NCBI GenBank assembly: GCA_031282935.1
Contig: JAITCS010000054.1
Span: forward strand, 1-14,813
Length of the DNA stretch: 14,813 nt
Source: Cellulomonadaceae bacterium
GTDB lineage: Bacteria; Actinomycetota; Actinomycetes; Actinomycetales; Cellulomonadaceae
Direction: 5' to 3'
Shown here: positions 1 to 7,652 of the stretch, piece after piece
Position numbering within the stretch: position 1 is the stretch's first letter
How the letters are laid out: every line of letters starts with the position of its first letter
Made by a program: the position numbers and the translations under genes
The notes under the pieces: generated by a model
Told to the model about the DNA's origin: nothing
Database searches by the model: none
The model's input: only the letters and a program-made list of their open reading frames with translations

Positions 1-582
1 TGCCCTGAATGTGCTGGTCACGGCACGATTATCCCTGACCCGTGCCCCGACTGTCGCGGTGAGGGCCGGGTACGCGAGCGTCACCTCATCACCGTGGACG
101 TGCCCGCCGGGGTGCCCAACAACACGCGCCTGAAGATGACTGGCATGGGGGAGGTCGGCCCCGGTGGCGGCCCACCCGGCGACCTTTACATCGAAATCAA
201 CGAGCTGCCAGACCGCAGCTTCAAGCGCGCTGGCAACAATCTGCTCGCCACGCTGGAAATCCCCATGACGGCGGCCGCGCTCGGCACCACTTTGGAGCTT
301 GAGACCCTCGACGGCCCGCAGGAAATTCACATCAAGCCGGGCACGCAACCGGGTGAGGTGATAACCCTCAAAGGCTTGGGGGTGAACCACTTGCGCGATA
401 ATGGTCGCGGTGACCTAAAGGTCACTATTCGAGTAATAGTGCCGAATAACCTGACCGAACCGCAAATTCAATTATTGCGGGAGTTTGAAACAGCGCGCGG
501 TGATGAACCAAGTGATTATAATAGTGCAGTTAGCAACATGAGTTTCTTTGATAAAGTGAAGGATAAGTTAGCAGGGAAATGA
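1..582 (+). CDS. dnaJ: Chaperone protein DnaJ, C-terminal part (5' end outside window)
   Basis: This is the Hsp40 co-chaperone that delivers unfolded proteins to DnaK and stimulates its ATPase in the cytoplasm. The reading frame is open from base 1, so the gene is cut by the window edge; the J domain, Gly/Phe region and the first two zinc motifs are missing. The first visible residues hold the last two CxxCxGxG motifs (CPECAGHG and CPDCRGEG), which bind zinc. They are followed by the beta-rich substrate-binding domain with the typical GDLYIEI and GRGDLKV segments. 193 residues are visible. The internal GTG at 94 is not a real start, because zinc-finger coding continues upstream of it in frame. 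The direct link to rsmE is typical of the actinobacterial hrcA-dnaJ-rsmE cluster, so this is probably the HrcA-linked DnaJ2; hrcA upstream is inference. The last roughly 160 bases are AT-richer than the rest. Confidence 0.95.
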   Translation, partial: CPECAGHGTIIPDPCPDCRGEGRVRERHLITVDVPAGVPNNTRLKMTGMGEVGPGGGPPGDLYIEINELPDRSFKRAGNNLLATLEIPMTAAALGTTLELETLDGPQEIHIKPGTQPGEVITLKGLGVNHLRDNGRGDLKVTIRVIVPNNLTEPQIQLLREFETARGDEPSDYNSAVSNMSFFDKVKDKLAGK

Positions 583-595
583 GCGCTACCTCTTA

Positions 596-1378
596 ATGAC
601 TGCTCCGGTATTTCTTGGCGAAAGTAGCCCGTTGGCTGGCTTGCAGGCCGGCGACCGCTACATTCTTGGTGGCGATGAAGGCCGACACGCCCGCGTGGTG
701 CAACGCCGCGCGTTAGGGGAGGCGATAGACTTAGTGGACGGACGCGGGCTGCGGCTGCGTTGTGTCGTGTCCGGATTGCCAACAGTGGAGGCGCAATCGC
801 GGGCGGCCACCCTCGAATTGACCGTGCAAGAACGTATTGTTGAGGCCGAACCTCAACCCGTGCTCACTTTGGTGCAAGGGTTAGCGAAAGGCGAACATAG
901 CGACCTCGCCATCACCCAGGCCGTAGAAACTGGTGTCAATGCGATTGTGCCATGGCAGGCCGACCGTTCCATCGTGATCTGGCGCGGTGATAGAGAAGCG
1001 AAATCGCTAGCAAAATGGTCGGCCGCAGTAACAGCCGCCGCAAAGCAATCCCGCCGCGCCTTTATCCCGCCAATTTCGGCAGCGGTGAACAGCGTCCAAC
1101 TTGCAAAATTAGTTGCCTCCGTGACAAATAGTGGCGGCTTGGCATTAGTGCTTGATAGCGCCGGGGAGATTGCACTTTCAAGGGTGGAACTGCCAAGTAG
1201 CGGCCAAGTATTGGTTATTGTGGGCCCCGAGGGTGGCATAAGTGATACCGAATTAGCGGCGCTGAGCGCGAGCGGGGCAATATCAGTTAGGATGGGACCA
1301 GAGATAATGCGCAGTTCCACCGCTGGGGCGGTTGCCATTGCGTTACTTGCGGTAAAACTAGGGCGTTGGGAAGGCTAG
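596..1378 (+). CDS. rsmE: 16S rRNA m3U1498 methyltransferase RsmE
   Basis: RsmE is a SAM-dependent SPOUT-class enzyme that methylates N3 of U1498 in 16S rRNA of the 30S subunit. The 260-residue product has the family layout: an N-terminal PUA-like RNA-binding part (about 1-75) with GDEGRHARVVQRR, then the knotted methyltransferase domain. That domain shows the hallmarks GLAKGEHSDLAITQAVETG (95-113), IVGPEGGIS (208-216) and MGPEIMRSSTAG (233-244), the SAM-binding knot. The GPEIMRSSTAG form, in place of the Escherichia-type GPRILRTETA, is usual in actinobacteria. The ATG lies 13 bases after the dnaJ stop. There is no good Shine-Dalgarno at normal distance (an AGGG sits 19 bases upstream), so translation is probably coupled to dnaJ. 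Function is confident from the knot motifs. Confidence 0.94.
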   Translation: MTAPVFLGESSPLAGLQAGDRYILGGDEGRHARVVQRRALGEAIDLVDGRGLRLRCVVSGLPTVEAQSRAATLELTVQERIVEAEPQPVLTLVQGLAKGEHSDLAITQAVETGVNAIVPWQADRSIVIWRGDREAKSLAKWSAAVTAAAKQSRRAFIPPISAAVNSVQLAKLVASVTNSGGLALVLDSAGEIALSRVELPSSGQVLVIVGPEGGISDTELAALSASGAISVRMGPEIMRSSTAGAVAIALLAVKLGRWEG

Positions 1379-1381
1379 GCT

Positions 1382-1388
1382 GAGGAAA
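1382..1388 (+). promoter_or_regulatory. Shine-Dalgarno site of hinT
   Basis: GAGGAAA ends four bases before the ATG at 1393. It is one of the few recognisable ribosome binding sites in this window, where most starts have none, and it supports the chosen hinT start. Confidence 0.6.
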
Positions 1389-1392
1389 CCGA

Positions 1393-1752
1393 ATGGAAAC
1401 AGTAGCAGATTGTATCTTTTGCAAGATTGTCGCAGGCGAGATTCCGGCTGACATTGTGGCGACCTCAACCGGGGCAATCGCTTTTCGCGATATAAACCCG
1501 AAAGCTCCAGTGCATTGTTTGGTAATTCCTACGGAACACTATGAAAACGTAGCGGAGTTAGCGGCAGCGGATCCGGAAGTGTTAGCGGAATTAGTCGGAT
1601 TGGCCGAGGGCGTCGCCATGATGGCGGCCGACACGCCTGGCGGTGAATCATTCCGGCTGATATTCAATAACGGTGCTGAGGCTGGTCAAGCGGTATTTCA
1701 CGTACACGGACACGTATTGGCAGGGGAGAAACTCGGGTGGAATCCGGCATGA
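1393..1752 (+). CDS. hinT: HIT family purine nucleoside phosphoramidase (HinT-like)
   Basis: A small histidine-triad nucleotide hydrolase that cleaves AMP-lysine, AMP-NH2 and other phosphoramidates in the cytoplasm; the physiological substrate is unclear across the family. The 119-residue protein has the N-terminal CIFCKIVAGEIPA signature, the FRDINPKAPVH strand-loop, the FNNGAEAGQ stretch (91-99) and the histidine triad HVHGHVL (103-109, with His103, His105 and His107), followed by the GW near the C-terminus seen in HinT proteins. The length is normal for a HinT. Its stop overlaps the proposed phoH start (ATGA at 1749-1752), so the two are probably translationally coupled. The gene belongs to the dnaJ-to-era run. 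Confidence 0.92.
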   Translation: METVADCIFCKIVAGEIPADIVATSTGAIAFRDINPKAPVHCLVIPTEHYENVAELAAADPEVLAELVGLAEGVAMMAADTPGGESFRLIFNNGAEAGQAVFHVHGHVLAGEKLGWNPA

Positions 1753-2852
1753 GCCAAAACCCTACAAACCCCACAAAACTTGGGCCTGCGGAACCGGCAA
1801 TGAATGAGAGTCGGCAAGTTCGGTTAGTGGTGCCGCCTTCCGTTTCTATGGTTTCCTTGTTCGGGGCGGGCGATACCATATTGCGCACCCTAGAATCAGC
1901 TTTCCCGAATTTGACTATCCACGCCCGTGGTAATCAGATCACGGTTACGGGCCTGGGTAATCAGGTCGAATTGGTTGCCGGTTTGATAGATGAACTAATT
2001 GACTTATCGGAGGGCGGCACTGCGCTTACTCCCGAAGTGGTGCGGCGCTCTATTGGAATGATGACAGCCGCCAAGCCACAGCGCCCTGCGGACGTGCTAA
2101 ACACCTCCATTTTATCGAATCGCGGGCGCACTATTCGCCCGAAAACTTTGGGCCAAAAAGAATACATTGACGCTATTGACTCAAACACCATCACGTTTGG
2201 GATTGGCCCGGCGGGAACTGGGAAAACCTATTTAGCGATGGCTAAAGCCGTGGCCGCGTTGCAAAGACGCGAGGTAAATAGGATTATCTTGTCGCGCCCA
2301 GCCGTGGAGGCTGGTGAAAAACTCGGATACTTGCCGGGTTCTTTGGCGGAAAAGGTTGACCCCTATTTGCGGCCCTTATATGACGCTTTGCATGATATGG
2401 TTGACCCCGATTCCATTGCAAAACTGATGGAGGCGGGCACTATTGAAGTGGCACCGTTGGCGTTTTTGCGAGGCAGATCGCTAAATGATGCTTTTATTAT
2501 TCTTGATGAGGCCCAAAACACCACCAGCGAGCAAATGAAAATGTTTCTCACCAGGCTGGGTTTCGGCTCCAAAATGGTTATTACCGGCGATTCCACCCAA
2601 ACGGATTTGCCCGGTGGCACCCCTTCGGGTTTGCGCACGGTGCAAGACGTGCTCACTGGAGTTCCGGACGTGGAGTTTTGCCGATTGACCAGTGCAGACG
2701 TGGTTCGCCATCGGCTCGTATCGGACATCATTGACGCTTACGCCCGTTGGGATACCACCGCAGCCCCGTCAGGCCGAGGCGACGGCCGAAATAGTGGCCG
2801 AAACGATGGCCGCTACGGCGGGCGCAGCGGATACGGTGGTGGCGCCCGATGA
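1749..2852 (+). CDS. phoH: PhoH family P-loop ATPase with C-terminal Gly/Arg-rich tail
   Basis: PhoH proteins are cytoplasmic P-loop ATPases, thought to act in RNA metabolism with YbeY; the exact role is unsettled. A KH-like N-terminal part (about 20-90) precedes the ATPase core with Walker A GPAGTGKT (153-160), [16 protein letters not shown] (182-197), Walker B FIILDEAQ (249-256) and GDSTQTD (280-286). After the conserved core, at about 340, comes a low-complexity Gly/Arg tail made of GRxx tetrapeptides. I take the ATG at 1749 as start because it overlaps the hinT stop as ATGA and has GGTGG eight bases upstream. A GTG at 1737 would add four residues, and an ATG at 1800 would remove a poorly conserved leader. 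The product is 367 residues. The gene overlaps ybeY by four bases, the classic PhoH-YbeY pair. Confidence 0.94.
   Translation: MSQNPTNPTKLGPAEPAMNESRQVRLVVPPSVSMVSLFGAGDTILRTLESAFPNLTIHARGNQITVTGLGNQVELVAGLIDELIDLSEGGTALTPEVVRRSIGMMTAAKPQRPADVLNTSILSNRGRTIRPKTLGQKEYIDAIDSNTITFGIGPAGTGKTYLAMAKAVAALQRREVNRIILSRPAVEAGEKLGYLPGSLAEKVDPYLRPLYDALHDMVDPDSIAKLMEAGTIEVAPLAFLRGRSLNDAFIILDEAQNTTSEQMKMFLTRLGFGSKMVITGDSTQTDLPGGTPSGLRTVQDVLTGVPDVEFCRLTSADVVRHRLVSDIIDAYARWDTTAAPSGRGDGRNSGRNDGRYGGRSGYGGGAR
2772..2831 (+). repeat. 12-bp tandem repeats coding the PhoH GRxx tail
   Basis: Five consecutive in-frame 12-base units start with GGCCG or, in the last, GGGCG, at 2772, 2784, 2796, 2808 and 2820. Units two and three differ at three positions. 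They encode [16 protein letters not shown] and GRSG. Because the unit is a multiple of three, copy number could change without frameshift. Confidence 0.8.
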
Positions 2853-3313
2853 ATATTGAGGTGAGGGACGAATCCGGTTTTCCGGTCAGTGGGTTGTCGG
2901 AAATAGAATTAGTGGAATTAAGCAGGTATGTGCTAGATTCGCAATATGTGCACCCCCAAGCGGAATTGTCTATCATGCTGGTTGATATTCCCGTGATGAC
3001 TGACCTGCACATTAAGTGGATGGACGAACCAGGGCCCACCGATGTTCTTTCTTTCCCGATGGACGAATTGCAACCGGGGCAACCAGGATCGCTCAGCGGC
3101 CCAGGCCATCTTGGCGACATTATTTTGTGCCCCGAGGTGGCGGCGAAGCAGGCTAAAGATGCCGGACATTCCACTGCGGAGGAATTGCTGTTGTTGACCA
3201 CCCACGGGATATTGCATCTGCTAGGTTTTGATCATGCCGAACCCGAAGAAGAACGTGTAATGTTCGATTTGCAACGAAAACTTCTACTCACTTTCTTAGC
3301 GGGGCGCAGCTAG
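2849..3313 (+). CDS. ybeY: Endoribonuclease YbeY (16S rRNA maturation)
   Basis: YbeY is a zinc-dependent single-strand endoribonuclease needed for 16S rRNA 3'-end maturation and late 30S quality control. The 154-residue protein shows the strand and loop [12 protein letters not shown] (62-73), [10 protein letters not shown] (89-98), and the signature [11 protein letters not shown] (119-129), whose three histidines (119, 123, 129) are the metal ligands. Its ATG overlaps the phoH stop by four bases, so the two are translationally coupled. The phoH-ybeY-corC-era order is widespread in bacteria and supports a shared role in ribosome maturation. Length and motifs are complete. Confidence 0.95.
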   Translation: MNIEVRDESGFPVSGLSEIELVELSRYVLDSQYVHPQAELSIMLVDIPVMTDLHIKWMDEPGPTDVLSFPMDELQPGQPGSLSGPGHLGDIILCPEVAAKQAKDAGHSTAEELLLLTTHGILHLLGFDHAEPEEERVMFDLQRKLLLTFLAGRS

Positions 3314-3316
3314 TAA

Positions 3317-4648
3317 ATGGACATTCCAAACGTTCTGCTTTGGGTTATTGCGGTTGGCGCGATTGTGATAGCCGCCATCTTGACGATAGCGGCAACTGCC
3401 TGTTTGCGAGTTACCAGATTCGCCTTAGCGGAGGCACTAATCGTAGCGGATGCCGGTATTCGAGACCTCGACAAAATAAGATCTCGCCGAATTCGCAGCG
3501 CCCAAAGACTGGTGCAAGACCCAGCCCGCACCGCCGGTGCCTTGGCGACTTTCCGCTCAATCTTGTTTCTGATTGCCGGAAGCGCATTAACGCTAGCTGT
3601 CTGGCGGTATTGGCGCGCCAGTTGGCCCGTGCTATTGGCAGTGTTATTAGTGGCCACAATTTCTGCTCTAATAACTGCGGCAGTTTCGGTTTCGCTCTCC
3701 CGAGGGCGGCGCACCTTGCACACCGTAATCGCGCTTTCGCCGCTGATTTCCGGAATTGTCGCGTTGACGGGATGGGCTAGCACCCCGAACGCGGCAGAGT
3801 TTGTTGGCCCCACGGATGAAGAACTGCGCGACATGGTGGAAAGGGTTGGCGAATCAAACGCGATAGAAAAAGATGAGCGGGAACTCATCAGTGCCGTCTT
3901 TGAATTGCGCGATACCATTGTGCGCGAAGTGATGGTGCCTCGAACTGAAATGGTTACCGTTAACGGGGATTTACCGCTCAAAAAGGTGTTGCGGTTAATG
4001 CTGCGTTCTGGTTATTCTCGTGTCCCCGTCACTGGCGACACCATGGATGATTTGGTGGGTATCGCTTACCTGGAAGACGTTGCGCAACTAATTGACGCTG
4101 ACCCGTTGGCAGCAGATAGGCCAATTCGACTTTCCGCCAGGTCGGCGACTTTCGTGCCAGAATCCAAACCGGCCGATGAATTGTTACGGGAAATGCAAGC
4201 AGCGACCTCACACATTGCGATGGTATTCGATGAATACGGTGGCATAGCCGGTTTGGTTACCGTGGAGGACGTTTTAGAGGAATTAGTGGGCGAATTGGTG
4301 GACGAGCATGATTCCCGACACTTATTGCCTGAGATTGAAGAGGCAGCACCCGGAATTTGGCGGGTGCCCGCCCGTACCCCAGTGGACGAATTGGGCGATT
4401 TGTTTGACATTCGCCTTGAGGATGACGATATAGACACGGTAGGCGGGTTGCTTGCGAAAGCGCTGGGTAAGGTGCCGATAGTGGGCGCGGAGGCGGAGGT
4501 TTCCGGGCTGCGCTTGACGGCAGATCGGATCGGGGGCCGCCGAAAGCAGCTCGCCACCGTTCTTGTCACCCGCATAGCGCCAAATGAGGTGCCAAATGGC
4601 GCGCGAGTCGGGGCGCATGATCGCACAAAGAACGGCCATGACGGCTAG
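3317..4648 (+). CDS. CNNM/CorC-type membrane protein with CBS pair (hemolysin C family)
   Basis: A 443-residue member of the CNNM/CorC (HlyC) family, linked to magnesium or cobalt efflux in characterised relatives; the old name hemolysin is misleading. The N-terminal DUF21-like part has a first membrane segment at about 7-29 and two or three more between 80 and 155. The cytoplasmic part has the linker VMVPRTEM (205-212), CBS1 with SRVPVTGDTMDDLVGI (234-249), CBS2 with FDEYGGIAGLVTVEDVLEEL (304-323), and a C-terminal CorC/HlyC domain (about 345-420) with DIDTVGGLL. The start lies three bases after the ybeY stop with no clear ribosome binding site, so expression probably depends on the upstream genes. 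The C-terminal 20 residues are hydrophilic and look unconserved. Family assignment is firm; the transported ion is not known from sequence. Confidence 0.9.
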   Translation: MDIPNVLLWVIAVGAIVIAAILTIAATACLRVTRFALAEALIVADAGIRDLDKIRSRRIRSAQRLVQDPARTAGALATFRSILFLIAGSALTLAVWRYWRASWPVLLAVLLVATISALITAAVSVSLSRGRRTLHTVIALSPLISGIVALTGWASTPNAAEFVGPTDEELRDMVERVGESNAIEKDERELISAVFELRDTIVREVMVPRTEMVTVNGDLPLKKVLRLMLRSGYSRVPVTGDTMDDLVGIAYLEDVAQLIDADPLAADRPIRLSARSATFVPESKPADELLREMQAATSHIAMVFDEYGGIAGLVTVEDVLEELVGELVDEHDSRHLLPEIEEAAPGIWRVPARTPVDELGDLFDIRLEDDDIDTVGGLLAKALGKVPIVGAEAEVSGLRLTADRIGGRRKQLATVLVTRIAPNEVPNGARVGAHDRTKNGHDG

Positions 4649-4651
4649 ACT
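4646..4651 (+). promoter_or_regulatory. Predicted -10 element of a leaderless era transcript
   Basis: TAGACT matches the actinobacterial -10 consensus TANNNT. It is followed by exactly six bases and then GTG at 4658. The TAG is also the stop codon of the preceding gene. No clear -35 hexamer is visible. The same spacing recurs at 8144, 9398 and 11957, which supports it. Confidence 0.6.
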
Positions 4652-4657
4652 GTGCGA

Positions 4658-5650
4658 GTGACCTCTTCGCAAGAACAAACCGCCCGTCCCGCCGAGCCAC
4701 TCGCTGATGATTTAGTTCACCGCTCCGGCTTTGCCTGCCTGGTGGGCCGCCCGAATGTCGGCAAATCCACGCTTACGAATGCGATGGTTGGGGAGAAGGT
4801 TGCGATCATGTCTGCGCGCCCGCAGACCACGCGGCACACGATTCGCGGCATTGTCAGCCGCCCGGACGCGCAACTGATTTTGGTGGACACCCCCGGATTG
4901 CACCGCCCGCGCACGTTGTTGGGCCAGCGCCTGAACGATCTGGTGGCTGGCACTTTGGGTGAGGTTGACGTGGTGGCGTTCTGCCTGCCTGCCGATCAGG
5001 CGATTGGGCCGGGGGATAAGTTCATTGCGGAACAATTAGTGCCATTAATGACTTCGCGCCGCAAAGTTCCAGTGGTAGTGGTGGTCACCAAAGCCGATAC
5101 TGTCCAAAAAGGCGAATTAGCGGAACATTTAATGGAAGCCGAAGCTTTAGCGCAAAGCCTGGACGTTGAATGGGCCGCTATTGTGCCAGTTTCTGCCATT
5201 GGCGGTTATCAGGTTCACGAACTCGAAGACGTGCTAATTTCGTATTTACCAGAAGGCCCAGACCTTTACCCGGACGGCGAACTGACTGACGAACCAGAAA
5301 TGGTGATGGTTGGAGAACTCGTCCGCGAAGCCGCTCTTGAAGGCGTGCGCGACGAATTACCGCACTCGCTGGCCGTGGTGGTGGACGAAATGAACGAGCG
5401 TCCCGGTTCCGGGGATCCGGAATCCGGAAAACTGCCTTTGGTTGATGTCCACGTTTCGCTTTACGTGGAACGCGATTCGCAAAAGGCGATAATCATCGGA
5501 AAGGGTGGCGCTCGATTGCGTGAGGTGGGCACGCGGGCGCGGCAGGGCATTGAACGGTTGTTAGGCAAGCGAGTTTATTTGGATTTGCATGTCAAGGTAG
5601 CCAAAGATTGGCAGCGGGATCCGAAACAGTTGCGGAAATTGGGTTTCTAG
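4658..5650 (+). CDS. era: GTPase Era
   Basis: Era is an essential GTPase that binds 16S rRNA near its 3' end and helps 30S assembly, in line with YbeY just upstream. The GTPase domain has G1 GRPNVGKST (30-38), the switch region around PQTTRHT, G3 DTPG (77-80), G4 TKAD (144-147) and G5 SA (179-180). The KH RNA-binding domain carries IIIGKGG (278-284) and ends with the usual WQRDPKQLRKLGF. A Gly/Ser/Pro-rich insertion (about 247-258) precedes the KH domain; actinobacterial Era proteins often have extra residues here. I prefer GTG 4658 over GTG 4652 because it sits six bases behind a TAGACT -10 with no Shine-Dalgarno, giving 330 residues. GC drops from about 60-65% in the first third to about 45-50% in the middle. 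Confidence 0.95.
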   Translation: MTSSQEQTARPAEPLADDLVHRSGFACLVGRPNVGKSTLTNAMVGEKVAIMSARPQTTRHTIRGIVSRPDAQLILVDTPGLHRPRTLLGQRLNDLVAGTLGEVDVVAFCLPADQAIGPGDKFIAEQLVPLMTSRRKVPVVVVVTKADTVQKGELAEHLMEAEALAQSLDVEWAAIVPVSAIGGYQVHELEDVLISYLPEGPDLYPDGELTDEPEMVMVGELVREAALEGVRDELPHSLAVVVDEMNERPGSGDPESGKLPLVDVHVSLYVERDSQKAIIIGKGGARLREVGTRARQGIERLLGKRVYLDLHVKVAKDWQRDPKQLRKLGF

Positions 5651-5689
5651 TTTTGTAAGTTCTGGTATTGGTTAGCGTTAGCTAGATTC

Positions 5690-7276
5690 ATGCCGGAAAG
5701 GAACGTCGGGGGTTGGTTGGCCCGGCTGTCCCCATTTCTTGATGCGTGTTCGATTTTTATCGCCTTATTGGTGGTGTTGGCCGTTTTCGGCTCGGTTGCA
5801 GGGCCGGTCTGGGATCCGCCGCCGGTACTTGAGCAAATTGTGCCGGAAACCTCTAGTACCGCGATTGGTGGTTTGGCGGCTGGCATTGCAGCAGGACGGG
5901 CATTCGAGCCCGGCACGTTTGCGGTTTCTGAAGAAATTACGGACATTCCATTGGAGGGGGCCAGCACCGCCGCGCTGTTACGGCTGCCCATTGGAGCAGA
6001 CTTCCCTGTGCCAGCCCTGCTGTTTGTGCACGGCGCCGGGTCGGGGTTATTCACTGATGCTTTCGTGGACCAAGCCTCAGTTTTGGCTTCAATGGGTATT
6101 GCAACCTTAGTGCCCAATAAACGCAGCGATAATTATTCGACTTTTCATCGCGATTATGAGGCGATGGCACTAGACTATTTAGGGTCTTTTCAGTTTCTAC
6201 AAAGTTTGGCTGCCGTTGATGTTACCCGGGTGGGCGTTTATTCGGAATCCGAAGGCACCTGGATCGCTCCGATAATGTCAACCCTGGCCCCCGATATCGC
6301 CTTCAATGTTTTTGTGTCACCACCAGTTGTTTTGCCCCGCCTTCAAGTTGCCTTCGCCGCTGACCAATACCTGCGCGAAACCAGGGTGCCTTGGCAGGTA
6401 TTCCGGGCCATTCCGCGCGCTTTAGGTATGTCATTTCCGGGCACAATTTTAGCTTATGCCGATTTCGATGTTTCTCCTTGGCTAGCACAACTAGACCAAC
6501 CGATTTTAGTGGTGTATGGCACAGCCGATATCTCCATGCCCTTAGTTCAGGGCGCCCAAGAAATAATAGAGATCGCCAGCCGCGCTGCTGTCACTGTGCG
6601 CTACTATGAAGGCGCCAACCACGGCATAAGAGTGAGCGGGCAAGTGGTGCCTGAGTTTATCCGCGATGTTGGAAATTGGGTGCAGGGCCTTCCCGAAACT
6701 GGGAATGCCAGCCCCCAAATAGCTGGCGGGCAACCCGTCCAAATGTTTTTGGCCGCACCTTTTGGCGAAACCCGCTGGTGGGGTGACGGGAATATCGTAA
6801 TAGGGTCGGTTCTGTTTGCGGTTTTACTGTTTTTGGCAGCCGCGTTACTTTGGTTCCGCTATCGGAAATTGCTGCGCCCTCGAACGTCATTTCGCCCCCG
6901 AAAACCTTTCGGAAATAACGTTTGGCGGGCAATCCTCTGGCTTGCCATCAGTGTTGTAATCTCTTTAGGCGCTTTAGTCGCCTATTTGATTAGTGTGGGC
7001 CAACTGGCTTTCAGGTACTTGAACAACGATTTGCTAGTGCAGGGCGGGTGGATTGTGGTGCGGCTGCTCGGGGCCGGGGCGGTGGCATGTTTGGCCTGGC
7101 TGATTACGCAAGTGCGGCGGTTCGGTGGTCTGCCAACAAGCGCAACCGAGCCGGGCCGCCCGGTATCGAAACTGGCAGCCGTCGCTGCACCGCTAACCTT
7201 TTGGTTAGTGGTTGGGGGTGCCACCATTTTATTGCTTTGGCTCGCCTATTGGGGCATTTTCCAGATAGGGATTTAG
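5690..7276 (+). CDS. Membrane-anchored alpha/beta hydrolase with four C-terminal membrane segments
   Basis: A 528-residue protein. One membrane helix (about 19-38) is followed by a soluble alpha/beta hydrolase domain (about 75-333), then four hydrophobic segments (about 367-388, 411-437, 451-474, 497-523). The fold is shown by the oxyanion-hole HGAG (114-117), a nucleophile elbow SESEG (185-189) with Ser187 as likely nucleophile, VVYGTAD with Asp280 and GANHG with His311. The elbow has Ser in place of the first Gly of GxSxG. The domain probably faces outside, but no substrate can be named; esterase, peptidase or acyltransferase activity is possible. The ATG is 39 bases after era with no clear ribosome binding site. 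A GGAAAGGAAC sits inside the frame upstream of a TTG at 5717, so the start is uncertain. The stop lies one base before crcB. Confidence 0.8.
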   Translation: MPERNVGGWLARLSPFLDACSIFIALLVVLAVFGSVAGPVWDPPPVLEQIVPETSSTAIGGLAAGIAAGRAFEPGTFAVSEEITDIPLEGASTAALLRLPIGADFPVPALLFVHGAGSGLFTDAFVDQASVLASMGIATLVPNKRSDNYSTFHRDYEAMALDYLGSFQFLQSLAAVDVTRVGVYSESEGTWIAPIMSTLAPDIAFNVFVSPPVVLPRLQVAFAADQYLRETRVPWQVFRAIPRALGMSFPGTILAYADFDVSPWLAQLDQPILVVYGTADISMPLVQGAQEIIEIASRAAVTVRYYEGANHGIRVSGQVVPEFIRDVGNWVQGLPETGNASPQIAGGQPVQMFLAAPFGETRWWGDGNIVIGSVLFAVLLFLAAALLWFRYRKLLRPRTSFRPRKPFGNNVWRAILWLAISVVISLGALVAYLISVGQLAFRYLNNDLLVQGGWIVVRLLGAGAVACLAWLITQVRRFGGLPTSATEPGRPVSKLAAVAAPLTFWLVVGGATILLLWLAYWGIFQIGI

Positions 7277-7277
7277 C

Positions 7278-7652
7278 ATGCTGACATCTTTTAGTTTAGT
7301 GGCGGCCGGGGGAGCCATCGGGGCGGTGTTACGCTACTTTCTAGCTTTGGCGCTTTCCGGTTGGCACGGTTTTCCTGTGGCCACGCTGGCCGCCAACATT
7401 ATCGGGTCTTTTGTGCTGGGTTGTGTTGTGGGGCGACAGACCAGCAAGAGATTTCGTTTATTTTTGGGCACCGGAATATGTGGCGGCTTTACCACTTACT
7501 CCACTTTTGCGCTCGAAATAGATCGGCTATTTTCGGGGGGCCAACCCCTCTTTGCTTTCGGATATTTGGCTATCTCGTTGCTTTTCGGCACGCTGGCTGC
7601 CTACCTCGGGGTGATAATAGGGGGCAGAGCCACAAAAGTTAGTCGAACATGA
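7278..7652 (+). CDS. crcB: Fluoride channel subunit CrcB/Fluc (first of a pair)
   Basis: Fluc channels let fluoride leave the cell, protecting cytoplasmic enzymes. This 124-residue subunit has four membrane segments (about 5-25, 33-53, 61-80, 90-113). It shows GAIGAVLRY with Arg19, the pore-lining NIIGSF with Asn40, and the complete phenylalanine box GGFTTYSTFALE (69-80). ATG 7278 follows the hydrolase stop by one base and has AGGGA seven bases upstream. It overlaps the second crcB by four bases. Adjacent crcB genes usually encode the two subunits of an obligate antiparallel heterodimer, whereas a single gene encodes a dual-topology homodimer. I see no fluoride riboswitch upstream. Confidence 0.93.
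   Translation: MLTSFSLVAAGGAIGAVLRYFLALALSGWHGFPVATLAANIIGSFVLGCVVGRQTSKRFRLFLGTGICGGFTTYSTFALEIDRLFSGGQPLFAFGYLAISLLFGTLAAYLGVIIGGRATKVSRT

Noticed and set aside
94..582. GTG at 94 as a gene start
   Set aside because: The frame continues upstream to base 1 and encodes two CxxCxGxG zinc motifs, so this is the middle of dnaJ.
853..1338. 161-residue minus-strand frame opposite rsmE
   Set aside because: The plus-strand frame carries all RsmE motifs; the antisense frame has no recognisable pattern.
3310..3981. 223-residue minus-strand frame opposite the CorC-like gene
   Set aside because: Ser/Thr/Arg-rich shadow of a well-supported membrane protein with CBS domains on the plus strand.
5651..5689. 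Fluoride riboswitch before the hydrolase-crcB operon
   Set aside because: The 39-base gap is too short and lacks the recognisable riboswitch pattern; no other leader exists because crcB follows the hydrolase by one base.
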